Source: Cytobacillus stercorigallinarum
GTDB lineage: Bacteria; Bacillota; Bacilli; Bacillales; Cytobacillaceae
Assembly (NCBI RefSeq): GCF_014836495.1
Contig: NZ_JACSQT010000002.1
Coordinates: 558,001-622,000, forward strand
Length of the DNA stretch: 64,000 nt
Direction: 5' to 3'
Below are positions 44,625 through 53,521 of the stretch, piece after piece. Each line of letters begins with the position of its first letter. Within the stretch, counting starts at the first letter, position 1. The notes under the pieces are model-generated. The model did no database searches and was not told the origin of the DNA. It saw only the letters and a program-made list of their open reading frames with translations. A program made the translations under genes and the position numbers.

Positions 44625-44912
44625 TTATGTTGTGGGGAAGTTTTTGTATTTTTCGGGTTCTGCTAAAATTTGTTTTAACATCACTTCTATTAATTCAATC
44701 GGATATTTAGTTGACTTACTCTCTTCATTATCAAGATAAGATACATGATAGAATAAATCAGCTTTTTCATATTGGATTTCGTTAATGCCATGATCACTTT
44801 TCAACATTTGTAAAAACATTTCTTCTGTTTCGGTTGCTGCTTCATCCTCTGGTCTCGCATCTGTCACAACTTTAATTGTTAGCCAATTATAAATAGCATC
44901 ATGCACGTTCAA
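44625..44912 (-). CDS. Conserved hypothetical protein downstream of ylaH
   Basis: 95 residues, acidic and soluble: MNVHDAIYNWLTIKVVTDARPEDEAATETEEMFLQML ... YPIELIEVMLKQILAEPEKYKNFP. No motif that I can assign. The TTG start has GGGGGAGATTTTAA just upstream. It is 20 bases downstream of ylaH on the same strand, so part of the typA-ylaH side unit, and ends in a clear terminator. Function unknown. Confidence 0.72.
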   Translation of the reverse strand: MNVHDAIYNWLTIKVVTDARPEDEAATETEEMFLQMLKSDHGINEIQYEKADLFYHVSYLDNEESKSTKYPIELIEVMLKQILAEPEKYKNFPTT

Positions 44913-44932
44913 TTAAAATCTCCCCCAATTCA

Positions 44933-45247
44933 TTATTCCGCGCTGGCTCTTTGTTGTTTCTTTTCTTGATGAAGACGGATTTTATAAATAATTAAAATGA
45001 CTGCAGCAACGACAAGTCCTTCTGCAATTGGTAAAAATACCCCTAAGAAAGTAAGCATTGTACATCCCATAAATAAGAATACGTAAATGATAATTGATTT
45101 AAGTATAGGGAGCTTTTTAGCAAATCCTAACTTAAAGACAATAATACAAAGGGCAACAATGGTGAGATACAACAACCACATCCCTAGATCTGAATTCTCA
45201 TGAACTTTATATAGTGCTGCAAAAAAGGAAAGGCGATCTTCAATCAT
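44933..45247 (-). CDS. ylaH: YlaH family membrane protein
   Basis: 104 residues with three hydrophobic segments ([60 protein letters not shown]). It matches B. subtilis YlaH closely (start [28 protein letters not shown]). AAGGAGGATTTAGAGC precedes the ATG. About 80 bases downstream of typA. Function unknown. Confidence 0.92.
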   Translation of the reverse strand: MIEDRLSFFAALYKVHENSDLGMWLLYLTIVALCIIVFKLGFAKKLPILKSIIIYVFLFMGCTMLTFLGVFLPIAEGLVVAAVILIIYKIRLHQEKKQQRASAE

Positions 45248-45325
45248 GCTCTAAATCCTCCTTAGTATGTATTAAGGAAGGAGGCAATATGAATTACCTC
45301 CTTTTTTTCGAGTGACTATGTGTAC

Positions 45326-47161
45326 TTAAGCTTCAGCGTATTTTTTCTTTTTAGCTGCTTTTTCTCGTTCGTTTTTATCCAGAATTTTTTTACGAAGACG
45401 AATTGATTCAGGTGTTACTTCACAAAGCTCATCGTCATTTAAATATTCTAGTGCTTCTTCAAGCGTCATGATTCTTGGCTTTTTAATGGTTGACGTTTGA
45501 TCTTTCGTTGCACTACGAACATTCGTTGCATGCTTCACTTTTGTAATATTAACAGCTAAATCATTTTCACGTGTATGCTCACCAACAATCATACCTTCGT
45601 AAATTTCTGTGCCTGGTTCTACAAATATTGTACCACGGTCTTCTACCTGCATGATACCATAAGTAGATGCTTTTCCACTCTCCATGGAAACTAGAACCCC
45701 TTGTCTTCTACCACCTACTTGACCTTGCATCATTGGTTGATAGCTGTCAAAAGTATGGTTGATGATTCCATAACCACGAGTTTGTGTCAAGAATTCAGTT
45801 GTATAGCCGATTAATCCACGAGCAGGGACATGGAAAATTAATTTCACTTGACCGTTCCCGTTGTTAACCATATCTAGCATTTCACCTTTACGCGCACCAA
45901 TAGATTCCATAATCGCACCAGTATATTCTTCAGGTACGTCAATTTGAACGCGTTCAATTGGTTCAGACTTAACGCCATCAATTTCTTTAATAATAACAAC
46001 TGGTTTAGAAACTTGAAGTTCAAAGCCTTCTCGACGCATATTTTCAATTAAAATAGATAAGTGAAGCTCACCTCTACCAGAGACTGTCCATGCATCAGGT
46101 GAATCCGTTTCCTCAACTCTTAAGCTTACATCTGTTTGTAATTGTGCATGCAAACGTTCTTCGATCTTTCTTGCCGTAATATATTTTCCTTCTTTACCAG
46201 CGAATGGACTATTATTCACTTGGAAAGTCATTTGCAATGTTGGTTCATCGATTCGTAATACAGGAAGAGCGTCTTGGTTGTCTACAGGGCAAACTGTTTC
46301 CCCAACATTGATATCTTCCATTCCAGAGACAGCAATCAAGTCTCCTGCTTTTGCTTCTTGAATTTCAAGGCGTTTCAAACCAAAGAAACCAAACATTTTT
46401 GTTACACGGAATTGTTTAACAGACCCATCAAGCTTCATTAACGCAACTTGTTCGCCCACTTTCATCGTTCCGCGGAATACACGGCCAATTCCAATTCGTC
46501 CTACATAATCATTATAATCTAATAGTGCTACTTGGAATTGTAAAGGTTCTTCACTATTATCGATTGGTGTTGGGATATTATTGACAATTTCTTCATACAA
46601 ACATTTCATATCTTCATCTTGTTTTTGTGGATCTAGACTAGCTGTTCCATTAATAGCAGAAGCGTAAACAACAGGGAATTCTAATTGCTCTTCAGTCGCA
46701 TCTAATTCAATAAATAAATCAATGACTTCATCAATAACTTCTTCAGGACGAGCAAAGTCTCTATCGATTTTATTAACAACAACTATTGGAGTTAAATTTT
46801 GCTCTAATGCTTTTTTTAATACAAATCGCGTTTGTGGCATACAACCTTCATATGCATCAACTACAAGTAATACACCATCAACCATTTTCATAATACGTTC
46901 TACTTCGCCACCAAAGTCAGCGTGCCCTGGTGTGTCAAGTATATTAATACGCGTATCTTGATATTTAATAGCTGTATTCTTAGCAAGGATTGTAATTCCA
47001 CGCTCTCTCTCAATATCGTTGGAATCCATTGCGCGTTCTTCTACATGTTCATTTGTACGGAATGTTCCAGATTGCTTTAATAATTGGTCAACCAAAGTTG
47101 TTTTACCATGGTCAACGTGGGCGATAATCGCTATATTACGTATATCATCTCTATGTTTCAA
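45326..47161 (-). CDS. typA: Ribosome-associated GTPase TypA/BipA
   Basis: 611 residues, translational GTPase. G1 [15 protein letters not shown] (about 15-29), switch [12 protein letters not shown]3 [14 protein letters not shown]4 NKIDRDFA, then domains II, III, V and the TypA-specific C-terminus ([31 protein letters not shown]). It assists ribosome assembly under stress or cold. The start is TTG with AGGAGGAAACATAG, giving [21 protein letters not shown]. subtilis ylaG. Confidence 0.97.
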   Translation of the reverse strand: MKHRDDIRNIAIIAHVDHGKTTLVDQLLKQSGTFRTNEHVEERAMDSNDIERERGITILAKNTAIKYQDTRINILDTPGHADFGGEVERIMKMVDGVLLVVDAYEGCMPQTRFVLKKALEQNLTPIVVVNKIDRDFARPEEVIDEVIDLFIELDATEEQLEFPVVYASAINGTASLDPQKQDEDMKCLYEEIVNNIPTPIDNSEEPLQFQVALLDYNDYVGRIGIGRVFRGTMKVGEQVALMKLDGSVKQFRVTKMFGFFGLKRLEIQEAKAGDLIAVSGMEDINVGETVCPVDNQDALPVLRIDEPTLQMTFQVNNSPFAGKEGKYITARKIEERLHAQLQTDVSLRVEETDSPDAWTVSGRGELHLSILIENMRREGFELQVSKPVVIIKEIDGVKSEPIERVQIDVPEEYTGAIMESIGARKGEMLDMVNNGNGQVKLIFHVPARGLIGYTTEFLTQTRGYGIINHTFDSYQPMMQGQVGGRRQGVLVSMESGKASTYGIMQVEDRGTIFVEPGTEIYEGMIVGEHTRENDLAVNITKVKHATNVRSATKDQTSTIKKPRIMTLEEALEYLNDDELCEVTPESIRLRKKILDKNEREKAAKKKKYAEA

Positions 47162-47378
47162 CTATGTTTCCTCCTAGCTGATTGTGTAAACCTTCTTACT
47201 ATGTGAAGATATATAATCAGTTTATTTTCTTTTCATTTTTGACTAAAAATCATTGCCTTCATACTTTAACTGATACATTATATCACATATATTGTAGAAA
47301 ACTAACTTCTTTTTGTGTAAAATAAGTTTTGTGGACGATTAAGGTATCCAATGTACAAAATTGGAGGTTAGGATAAAA

Positions 47379-47564
47379 ATGAAAAATATTAAATGGCCAT
47401 TATTAGCTTGTGCGATTGCTGCGGCTATATGTATCGGCGGAATTGGTATTGCTATTGGGGAAAGAAGTATGCTTGGATTTCTTCTATGTATCGTAGGTAT
47501 CGTTGCTGTTATGGGATGCGGCTTTACGTTAAAGAAAAAAATGCGAGAAAATGGAGAATTATAA
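47379..47564 (+). CDS. ylaF: YlaF family small membrane protein
   Basis: 61 residues, two membrane helices (WPLLACAIAAAICIGGIGIAIG and LGFLLCIVGIVAVMGCGFTL) with a basic C-terminus, the YlaF/DUF5325 pattern. The ATG at 47379 follows TTGGAGGTTAGGATAAAA. Divergent from typA, convergent to suhB. Function unknown. Confidence 0.88.
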   Translation: MKNIKWPLLACAIAAAICIGGIGIAIGERSMLGFLLCIVGIVAVMGCGFTLKKKMRENGEL

Positions 47565-47583
47565 AGTCTAAATCACAAATTAG

Positions 47584-47620
47584 AAATGGTGCCAACTGGA
47601 CAAGCCTGGCACCATTTTTT
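47584..47620. terminator. Terminator of ylaF (shared with suhB)
   Basis: AAATGGTGCCA (47584-47594) pairs with TGGCACCATTT (47607-47617), then TTT on the plus strand. Confidence 0.88.
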
Positions 47621-47623
47621 CAT

Positions 47624-48424
47624 TTACCAATTTCCACCGTTTAAATACTGCTGAAGGATTTCTTCATGTACACCCGGCCGTGCAACAAATACTGACGTTT
47701 GAGGCGTAATCTTTAAGGCTTCTCCTTTTAAATTAGTCGTTATGCCCCCTACTTCGTTAATTAAAATCATGCCGCCACCATAATCCCACGGGGCGAGTCG
47801 TAAACTAATATAAGCATCCAATCGGCCTGATGCAACATATGCCAATTCAAGCGCTGCAGATCCATACGATCTTGTTCCTCTTGCATCCCTAACTAAGGGG
47901 CTCAGGTAATTAGGATCAATTCGTTTATTACTTGTTACCCAAGTGGCGTTGATTCCAATTATTGCATCTTTCACTTCACCCTCAGTTAATGGATTGAGCT
48001 TCGTGTCATTCATATATGCACCTTCACCACTAATCGTATGATACATTTCATCATGTACCACATCATAAATCATCCCGACTTTACCGACTCCCTCTTGAAA
48101 TACACCGATGGAAATTGCAAAATTTCTTTGTTGGTGAATAAAATTCATTGTGCCATCAATGGGATCAATCACCCAAATGACCCCACTTACATCCGCAAAT
48201 TTATCACCAAAACCTTCTTCACTTAAGATTCGATGTGATGGGAAATGGTCATGTATTTTACCAATAAGGAATTGCTCCGTTGCTTTGTCCATATCAGTGA
48301 CAAGGTCATTACGATGAGATTTTGTTGCAATGGTTAACTCCTCACTAAATGAAGCTTTAATTCTCTCTCCAGCTTCCTTCACCCATGTGGTGGCTAGTTT
48401 ATGTATTTCATTCCAATTAGTCAT
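47624..48424 (-). CDS. suhB: Inositol monophosphatase family protein (YktC type)
   Basis: 266 residues. Metal-binding motifs of the FIG/IMPase superfamily are complete: ILSEEGFGD, DPIDGTMNFIH (about 88-98), and the C-terminal GSAALELAYVASGRLDAYI ... APWDYGGGMILINEVGG. It dephosphorylates inositol phosphates or related sugar/nucleotide phosphates such as NADP or PAP; the exact substrate is unclear. The ATG at 48424 has TGGAGGATGAAA; an ATG six bases upstream is inside the site. Confidence 0.92.
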   Translation of the reverse strand: MTNWNEIHKLATTWVKEAGERIKASFSEELTIATKSHRNDLVTDMDKATEQFLIGKIHDHFPSHRILSEEGFGDKFADVSGVIWVIDPIDGTMNFIHQQRNFAISIGVFQEGVGKVGMIYDVVHDEMYHTISGEGAYMNDTKLNPLTEGEVKDAIIGINATWVTSNKRIDPNYLSPLVRDARGTRSYGSAALELAYVASGRLDAYISLRLAPWDYGGGMILINEVGGITTNLKGEALKITPQTSVFVARPGVHEEILQQYLNGGNW

Positions 48425-48518
48425 TTTCATCCTCCACTCTTTATTAAGCGGTATAAAATACCATTAGCTTAACGAAAAAAAAGCAATACTTCAAGTGAAC
48501 TACTTTAAAAAGCAATAA

Positions 48519-48551
48519 GCGAACTTAACTACTTGCTGTAAAGTTCGCTTT
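48519..48551 (-). terminator. Terminator-like hairpin
   Basis: GCGAACTT (48519-48526) pairs with AAGTTCGC (48541-48548), downstream of the small gene ending at 48573. The T tract is weak (TTATTGC). Confidence 0.6.
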
Positions 48552-48572
48552 TATCATCTTTATTTATCACAC

Positions 48573-48767
48573 TTAAAATGCATTAAGCTTGAGAAGTTCC
48601 TGTCTGATTTTTTCAAGCTTTTTCTTTGTAGATTTTACTTCCTCTTCATCTTTCAGTTCTAAAGCTTCAAAAAGTGTTGCTAATTCATAATCCATTTCTA
48701 ATCGCAATACTGCCGTTCTTTCTTTCTCAAATGTAGCCATTTTGATTGAATTAATTAGCTGCTTCAT
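48573..48767 (-). CDS. Small conserved helical protein
   Basis: 64 residues, MKQLINSIKMATFEKERTAVLRLEMDYELATLFEALELKDEEEVKSTKKKLEKIRQELLKLNAF. Strongly charged and predicted all-helical, probably a coiled coil. AAAAGGGG lies 11 bases upstream of the ATG at 48767; a GTG at 48779 is too close to it. I cannot name the family. Divergent from yktB, with its own downstream hairpin. Confidence 0.6.
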   Translation of the reverse strand: MKQLINSIKMATFEKERTAVLRLEMDYELATLFEALELKDEEEVKSTKKKLEKIRQELLKLNAF

Positions 48768-48997
48768 TAGACAGTGCACCCCTTTTCATTATAGTAGTTT
48801 CCCAAAGCAAATTTTCTGATTATTTTTACTTTTATCATATGAAGCTTCTTTTCACAGTGCAACAAAATTGTACGTTTACCTATGAAGAAGATGTTTTCAC
48901 CCAATTGATTATTATTTTGATGTACTAAATTGGTTATCACTCCTGCTTTTATGCTACAATATGCGACATAGACAGACGGTTTAAGGAGTGTTTACAA

Positions 48998-49615
48998 ATG
49001 ACATTTAATGGATTTAAGAAAGAGGATTTCGATGTTTTTACAATTGATGGTTTAGAAGAAAGAATGGAAGCATTAATTGCAACAGTAAGACCCAAACTTG
49101 AAGCACTTGGAGAAACATTTTCTCCTTTTCTCTCTGCAGAAACGGGTGATGAAATGTCTCCTCATGTAGCTAAGCATGCGAGAAGAACAAAAAATCCACC
49201 TAATGATACTTGGGTCGCATTCGCCAATAATCCAAGAGGCTATAAGATGCTTCCTCACTTTCAGATTGGTCTGTGGGAAACGCATGTATTTATCTGGTTT
49301 GCCGTTATATATGAAGCACCAAATAAAGTTGAAATTGCTGAAAAGTTGCAAACCAAAATAAATGAAATCTATGATGAAATACCACAAGACTTCGTTTGGT
49401 CATTAGATCACACGAAACCAGAGGTGATCAAACATAGCGATCTTACAAAGGAAGAACTAGAAAACATGTTTATTCGACTTCAAAATGTCAAAAAAGCAGA
49501 GTTACTCTGTGGTATAAATATGCCAAAAGAAGAAGCGATTAAACTTTCTGGTTCTGAGTTTATTACTTACACAGAGAGTGTTTTTAAAAAAGTTATACCC
49601 CTCTATCAATTGTAA
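48998..49615 (+). CDS. yktB: YktB family protein (DUF1054/UPF0637)
   Basis: 205 residues: [82 protein letters not shown] and a C-terminal [10 protein letters not shown]. This is the DUF1054/UPF0637 family, a single alpha/beta domain of unknown activity. AAGGAGTGTTTACAA precedes the ATG. Convergent to yktA, with a shared terminator. Confidence 0.93.
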   Translation: MTFNGFKKEDFDVFTIDGLEERMEALIATVRPKLEALGETFSPFLSAETGDEMSPHVAKHARRTKNPPNDTWVAFANNPRGYKMLPHFQIGLWETHVFIWFAVIYEAPNKVEIAEKLQTKINEIYDEIPQDFVWSLDHTKPEVIKHSDLTKEELENMFIRLQNVKKAELLCGINMPKEEAIKLSGSEFITYTESVFKKVIPLYQL

Positions 49616-49654
49616 TAAACCTCAGTATCGTTTAATCCTTTTACCAAAAGGAAA

Positions 49655-49690
49655 AAGCAGTAAGAGACTCAGACTTATCTCTTACTGCTT
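49655..49690. terminator. Bidirectional terminator between yktB and yktA
   Basis: AAGCAGTAAGAGA (49655-49667) pairs with TCTCTTACTGCTT (49678-49690). Confidence 0.9.
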
Positions 49691-49696
49691 CTTCTT

Positions 49697-49966
49697 TTAC
49701 ATTTTAATTTTACTACCCTCGTCTGCTTTTTTTGCCATTTGAACCGTGCGGTAAGAAGAATACCCACTTATTTCTTCAAAATCATTACAAAGGTTTCTCT
49801 CTTGGGCTTTGCCCGGTACAATTTCTTTAAAGCGACGATAAGCTGCCATGAAATCCTCACGTTGAATTCCTTTTTCATAAGCTTTTTCAACTGCTTGAAA
49901 AAAAGCAATCGCATCTATAATTTCTTCTGTTGACCAATCGCTTTCCATTGGATATTGATACTCCAT
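49697..49966 (-). CDS. yktA: YktA family protein (UPF0223)
   Basis: 89 residues, MEYQYPMESDWSTEEIIDAIAFFQAVEKAYEKGI ... YRRFKEIVPGKAQERNLCNDFEEISGYSSYRTVQ, the UPF0223 family. Helical, function unknown. The ATG at 49966 follows AGAGGTGTTTAT; the frame extends to 49981 without a site. Divergent from speA. Confidence 0.93.
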   Translation of the reverse strand: MEYQYPMESDWSTEEIIDAIAFFQAVEKAYEKGIQREDFMAAYRRFKEIVPGKAQERNLCNDFEEISGYSSYRTVQMAKKADEGSKIKM

Positions 49967-50300
49967 ATAAACACCTCTCACTTAGATTACATGCTGATTG
50001 TACGGGAGTTAGCGAAGAAGAGCAAGTATGCTAAATTTTGGCATCCCAAAAAATAACCGCAGAGATTATTTAGTCGATGCGCTTCTCTCTTAGTATGGGA
50101 ATAATCCACTTATATGAATCAATTCATAATCATAATCGAATCCTCTAAGACTATGTACTGTTAACTATATTTCCTAACAAATGGAATGCAAAGTATTCGC
50201 CAGAAAAATATTTGCTTATCTTTCTATGCAGACTGAAGGATAAATGCTATAATTCACTTGTTTGTTTGCAAAATTGATTGTTTAAAGAGGTGTGAATTTA
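49967..50300. other. Upstream region of speA
   Basis: 334 bases between divergent yktA and speA. A 16-bp interrupted palindrome TATGAAT-CA-ATTCATA is at 50113-50128. No gene is supportable here. Confidence 0.5.
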
Positions 50301-51770
50301 TTGTCTCAAAAAGAAACACCATTATTTAATGGACTTCTCTCCCACGCAAAACGCGATCCGATTCAATTTCATATTCCTGGACATAAAAAAGGAAAAGGAA
50401 TGGATCCTGATTTCAGGGACTTCATAGGAGAAAATGCACTTTCGATTGACTTGATAAATATCGGTCCACTAGATGACCTGCATCAGCCATCAGGCATCAT
50501 AAAAGAAGCACAAGACTTAGCAGCTGAAGCCTTTGGTGCTGACCATACATTCTTTTCCGTACAAGGTACGAGTGGTGCTATTATGACGATGGTTATGGCT
50601 GTTTGCGGCCCTGGAGAAAAAATTATCGTACCAAGAAATGTGCACAAATCGGTTATGTCTGCCATTATCTTTGCAGGCGCAACCCCTATCTTTATCCACC
50701 CCGTCGTCGATAAAGAGTTAGGAATCTCTCACGGTATAACAACTGATGCCGTTGAGAAAGCGTTAGAACAACATCCAGATGCCAAAGGGGTACTTGTTAT
50801 TAACCCTACTTATTTTGGAATTGCCTGTGACTTAAAGGAAATTGTTGATTTGGCTCATTCTTACGATATTCCCGTATTAGTAGATGAAGCACATGGTGTT
50901 CATATTCATTTTCATGATGAACTGCCATTGTCTGCCATGCAAGCTGGTGCAGATTTAGCAGCTACGAGCGTCCATAAGCTAGGTGGTTCTATGACGCAAA
51001 GCTCCATTCTCAACTTAAAGGGTAAGAGAGTGTCAGCAAAACGGGTACAGTCCATTCTAAGCATGCTAACTACTACTTCTACCTCTTATTTGCTTCTTGC
51101 CTCATTAGATGTTGCGAGAAAACGTTTAGCCACTGAAGGTAGAGCAATTATTGAGGAAACCATTGAGCTTGCTCAATATATGAGGAAAGAGTTAAACGAA
51201 ATTGAACATATTTATTGTGTAGGTAAAGAAATTCTTGGTACAAATGCAACCTTTAATTACGACCCTACAAAATTAATCATATCTGTGAAAGATTTAGGCA
51301 TAAGTGGGTTTGATGTAGAAGTATGGTTAAGAGAGCATTTCCATATTGAAGTTGAATTATCTGACCTATACAATATCCTTTGCATCATCACACCAGGTGA
51401 TGCAAAAAGTGATGCAGATAAGCTTATTCATGCCTTAAAAGAGTTATCTAAAGAAAGACATGGAAAAGCAGCGAAAGTAAATCCGCAAGTGTTATTACCA
51501 AATATTCCATTATTAGCACTGTCTCCTAGAGACGCATTTTATGCGGATAGTGAACTTGTTCCTTTTGAAGAATCAGAAGGTAGGATTATTGCTGAATTCA
51601 TCATGGTTTACCCACCAGGCATTCCTATTTTCACTCCTGGGGAAATTATTACAAGGGAAAACCTAAATTATATAAAAACGAATATGGAAGCCGGACTACC
51701 TGTCCAAGGCCCAGAGGATTATGATTTTAAATATATTCGAGTAATCAAAGAACATAAAGCGATAAAATAA
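50301..51770 (+). CDS. speA: Arginine decarboxylase (fold-type I PLP enzyme)
   Basis: 489 residues, very close to B. subtilis SpeA. FHIPGHKKGKGMDPDF (about 22-37), SVQGTSGAIMTMVMAVCGPG, DEAHGVHIHFHDELPLSAMQAGAD and ATSVHKLGGSMTQSS with the PLP lysine. It converts arginine to agmatine, the first step of polyamine synthesis in Bacillus. I start at the TTG at 50301 (MSQKETPLF), eight bases after GAGGTG; the GTG at 50292 overlaps that site. Followed by a terminator and, on the other strand, SR1. Confidence 0.95.
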   Translation: MSQKETPLFNGLLSHAKRDPIQFHIPGHKKGKGMDPDFRDFIGENALSIDLINIGPLDDLHQPSGIIKEAQDLAAEAFGADHTFFSVQGTSGAIMTMVMAVCGPGEKIIVPRNVHKSVMSAIIFAGATPIFIHPVVDKELGISHGITTDAVEKALEQHPDAKGVLVINPTYFGIACDLKEIVDLAHSYDIPVLVDEAHGVHIHFHDELPLSAMQAGADLAATSVHKLGGSMTQSSILNLKGKRVSAKRVQSILSMLTTTSTSYLLLASLDVARKRLATEGRAIIEETIELAQYMRKELNEIEHIYCVGKEILGTNATFNYDPTKLIISVKDLGISGFDVEVWLREHFHIEVELSDLYNILCIITPGDAKSDADKLIHALKELSKERHGKAAKVNPQVLLPNIPLLALSPRDAFYADSELVPFEESEGRIIAEFIMVYPPGIPIFTPGEIITRENLNYIKTNMEAGLPVQGPEDYDFKYIRVIKEHKAIK

Positions 51771-51814
51771 GACTGGAGATAAAATGCTATTGGTCTTAGT
51801 TTTACATTTCCATT

Positions 51815-51850
51815 GCGAATCAGATGACATATTTGATTCGCATTTTTTAT
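51815..51850 (+). terminator. Terminator of speA
   Basis: GCGAATCA (51815-51822) pairs with TGATTCGC (51834-51841), followed by ATTTTTTAT. Confidence 0.9.
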
Positions 51851-51879
51851 GAAAAATATTATGAGAAGTACCCTTTAGC

Positions 51880-51916
51880 TACAAAAGAAATGCCATAGAT
51901 AAAATCTATGGCATTT
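51880..51916 (-). terminator. Terminator of SR1
   Basis: AAATGCCATAGAT (51888-51900) pairs with ATCTATGGCATTT (51904-51916); TTTCTTTTG follows on the minus strand. Confidence 0.85.
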
Positions 51917-51958
51917 GCTCTCTGTTTATTATAATGATTGACCCGTTTAATATATCAT

Positions 51959-52084
51959 CTATTCTTCAATGTGCATCTTGTTATGCTCATTTTTACAACC
52001 ACATTGACCGTATAAAACTGACACCTTTTCATCTTCAAAAACTTCAATAGTTTCGTCACATATTTGACAAACGATGGTACCCAT
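51959..52084 (-). CDS. sr1P: SR1P, small GapA-binding peptide
   Basis: 41 residues; the frame is too short for most gene finders. It starts MGTIVCQICDETIEVFEDEKVSVLYG and continues with a CGC motif. The MGTIVCQ-C start, the central FEDEKV-LYG and a downstream Cys cluster are the hallmark of SR1P, which binds glyceraldehyde-3-phosphate dehydrogenase GapA and promotes its interaction with RNase J1 in B. subtilis. AAAGGATGGATGAAGA precedes the ATG. The four Cys (CxxC plus CxC) may bind a metal (inference). Confidence 0.88.
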   Translation of the reverse strand: MGTIVCQICDETIEVFEDEKVSVLYGQCGCKNEHNKMHIEE

Positions 52085-52110
52085 TCTTCATCCATCCTTT
52101 CATCATTAAT

Positions 52111-52124
52111 TGTAATCGTTTACA
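52111..52124. promoter_or_regulatory. Perfect CcpA cre box in the SR1 leader
   Basis: TGTAATCGTTTACA satisfies every position of the consensus TGWAANCGNTNWCA. It lies about 5-18 bases downstream of the inferred SR1 start, a roadblock or repressor position. Glucose repression of SR1 is known in B. subtilis (mainly by CcpN, partly CcpA); the role here is inferred. Confidence 0.8.
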
Positions 52125-52135
52125 TCATATATATT

Positions 52136-52164
52136 ATAATAATACATACTATTTATCTTATCAA
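52136..52164 (-). promoter_or_regulatory. Sigma-A promoter of SR1
   Basis: TTGATA (-35) and TATTAT (-10) with a 17-base spacer on the minus strand. A shifted TATAAT is also present but would need a 20-base spacer. Confidence 0.7.
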
Positions 52165-52213
52165 GCCCTTTTTTTACTAATTAACGATTAAATAAGACAT
52201 ACTAAATATCGTT

Positions 52214-52249
52214 ATAAAAAAAAGAAATCAGCACAATAGCTGATTTCTT
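52214..52249 (-). terminator. Terminator of the DUF3055-like gene
   Basis: AAGAAATCAGC (52222-52232) pairs with GCTGATTTCTT (52239-52249); eight T follow on the minus strand. Confidence 0.92.
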
Positions 52250-52280
52250 ATACCTTATTAACCTTGATTTATCTACAACC

Positions 52281-52553
52281 TTACTTATTTAATTCAATTT
52301 TAAAGAATTGAATAAGTTCAGCTGTTTGTTCATTACTTTCAATTTGAAAAGCTTTTTGGAGGTAATGGCGATCATCAAGATCTTTTATATCGAGGAGAGT
52401 AGAACAACTCGTCTGCAAGCAAACCACAAGGGGTTTCGTAAAGAAAGGGACCGAAAAAATGGCAAAATCGTAGCGAGTAATAGAAGAAGAAAAGCCGACA
52501 AATCTGGCATGTACGTCCTCTAAATCATCATACATTTGTTTTAAAAACTTCAT
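52281..52553 (-). CDS. Small conserved protein, DUF3055/SAV0927-like
   Basis: 90 residues, MKFLKQMYDDLEDVHARFVGFSSSITRYDFAIFSVPFFTKPLVVCLQTSCSTLLDIKDLDDRHYLQKAFQIES. The block RFVGFSS-RYDFAI and the KPLVVCLQTSCSTLL strand resemble the DUF3055 family as I remember it; no function is known. The ATG at 52553 follows AAAGGAGGGTGGAT; the GTG at 52559 is within it. Divergent from the DUF1885 gene, upstream of SR1. Confidence 0.62.
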   Translation of the reverse strand: MKFLKQMYDDLEDVHARFVGFSSSITRYDFAIFSVPFFTKPLVVCLQTSCSTLLDIKDLDDRHYLQKAFQIESNEQTAELIQFFKIELNK

Positions 52554-52696
52554 ATCCACCCTCCTTTTGAATAATTTGAATATTATTATAATTTATCTTT
52601 GATTTCTATGCAACATTTTCATTGTCACATATATTTCACTGGTGATAGAATAGATATAGTGTATAACTATAGGATTTTTGAATGGAGGCTTTTTAA

Positions 52697-53137
52697 ATGA
52701 ATGCATATGCATCGATTAAGCTAGTGCCTGCATCGAAGATTGACACAATTACAACAACTGAACTAAAAGAATATTTTCTATATTATAAAGACATCACCGC
52801 GAAAACTGGAGATCAGGTTGATTGGACATATGGTCAAGCTGCTTTCCCGTATGAAATCATTGATTCTAATGAAAAACAAGCAGAACAAATTACTCTCTAT
52901 TCTGAAAAAGAAAGATATCGTGCTATACTTATCTCTATTCAAAAAGAGAAAATAATGGATCATGATAATACACCGAGGATTCAAACAAATATTTGCTTTA
53001 CATTGCCTGAAGGAGCGACGTTCGGCGATAAAGGAAAAGCAAACGAATATTGCAAATTTCTCGCTAAAAAGTTACAAGCCGAGCTCCATCTATTCAATGG
53101 AAGAGTCATGTACTATTACAAAAGAAAACTACAATGA
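52697..53137 (+). CDS. DUF1885 family protein
   Basis: 146 residues, soluble: MNAYASIKLVPASKIDTITTTELKEYFLYYKDITAKTGDQVDWTYGQAAFPYEI. This start is characteristic of DUF1885, a Bacillus-specific family with an FKBP-like fold according to structural work I recall. TGGAGGCTTTTTAA precedes the ATG. It is followed 33 bases later by a small membrane protein gene. Function unknown. Confidence 0.75.
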   Translation: MNAYASIKLVPASKIDTITTTELKEYFLYYKDITAKTGDQVDWTYGQAAFPYEIIDSNEKQAEQITLYSEKERYRAILISIQKEKIMDHDNTPRIQTNICFTLPEGATFGDKGKANEYCKFLAKKLQAELHLFNGRVMYYYKRKLQ

Positions 53138-53170
53138 AAAAATACTTCAACTAGAGGGGTTATAATCTTC

Positions 53171-53521
53171 ATGCGAAAACCAGTCATATTCATTTTAATC
53201 ATCGCACTTATTTTCACATTTATCTCGCCATTTATTTTTAGTAAATATCTCGAAGATGTGCCAGAAACATTAGAACAATCATTTTTGTTTGGCGGTCCAT
53301 TTCCGTATGCCAAACAGAGCGTAACCGTTTCAGACGATTCCTCATCCTATCCGAAAGTTATAGAATTTACATCTCCACTGGACGCTGAGACGAGTATTCA
53401 ATGGATTCCATTTCTTTTAAACATTTTAAGCTACTTTCTATTATTCTTCTCAATCTACTCCATTACTTCACGATTTATTAATGGACGGGCAACAAGAAAA
53501 GAAAAAGAGGATCAGCCTTAA
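53171..53521 (+). CDS. Small membrane protein of unknown function
   Basis: 116 residues: an N-terminal membrane helix (about 4-23), an extracytoplasmic loop (SKYLEDVPETLEQSFLFGGPFPYAKQSVTV), a second helix (about 82-100) and a charged tail. The 'xxGGPxPFaxQ' loop is seen in other Bacillus membrane proteins of unknown function. GAGGGG lies upstream. Likely cotranscribed with the DUF1885 gene; its stop overlaps the stop of the convergent deacetylase by four bases. Confidence 0.75.
   Translation: MRKPVIFILIIALIFTFISPFIFSKYLEDVPETLEQSFLFGGPFPYAKQSVTVSDDSSSYPKVIEFTSPLDAETSIQWIPFLLNILSYFLLFFSIYSITSRFINGRATRKEKEDQP

Larger units (their letters stand above)
51880..52129 (-). ncRNA. sr1: SR1-like dual-function small RNA
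   Basis: A roughly 245-nt transcript between speA and the pdh side, the location of SR1 in B. subtilis. Its promoter is visible: TTGATA (52164-52159), 17-base spacer, TATTAT (52141-52136), so the start is near 52129. It contains the SR1P reading frame and ends in a hairpin at 51916-51888. In B. subtilis SR1 base-pairs with ahrC mRNA (activator of arginine catabolism) and its peptide binds GapA. Base-pairing here was not tested. A perfect cre lies inside the 5' leader. Confidence 0.8.

Noticed and set aside
50113..50128. TATGAAT-CA-ATTCATA palindrome as an ARG box upstream of speA
   Set aside because: ARG boxes have four bases between TGAAT and ATTCA; here there are two, and the site is about 170 bases from the start codon.
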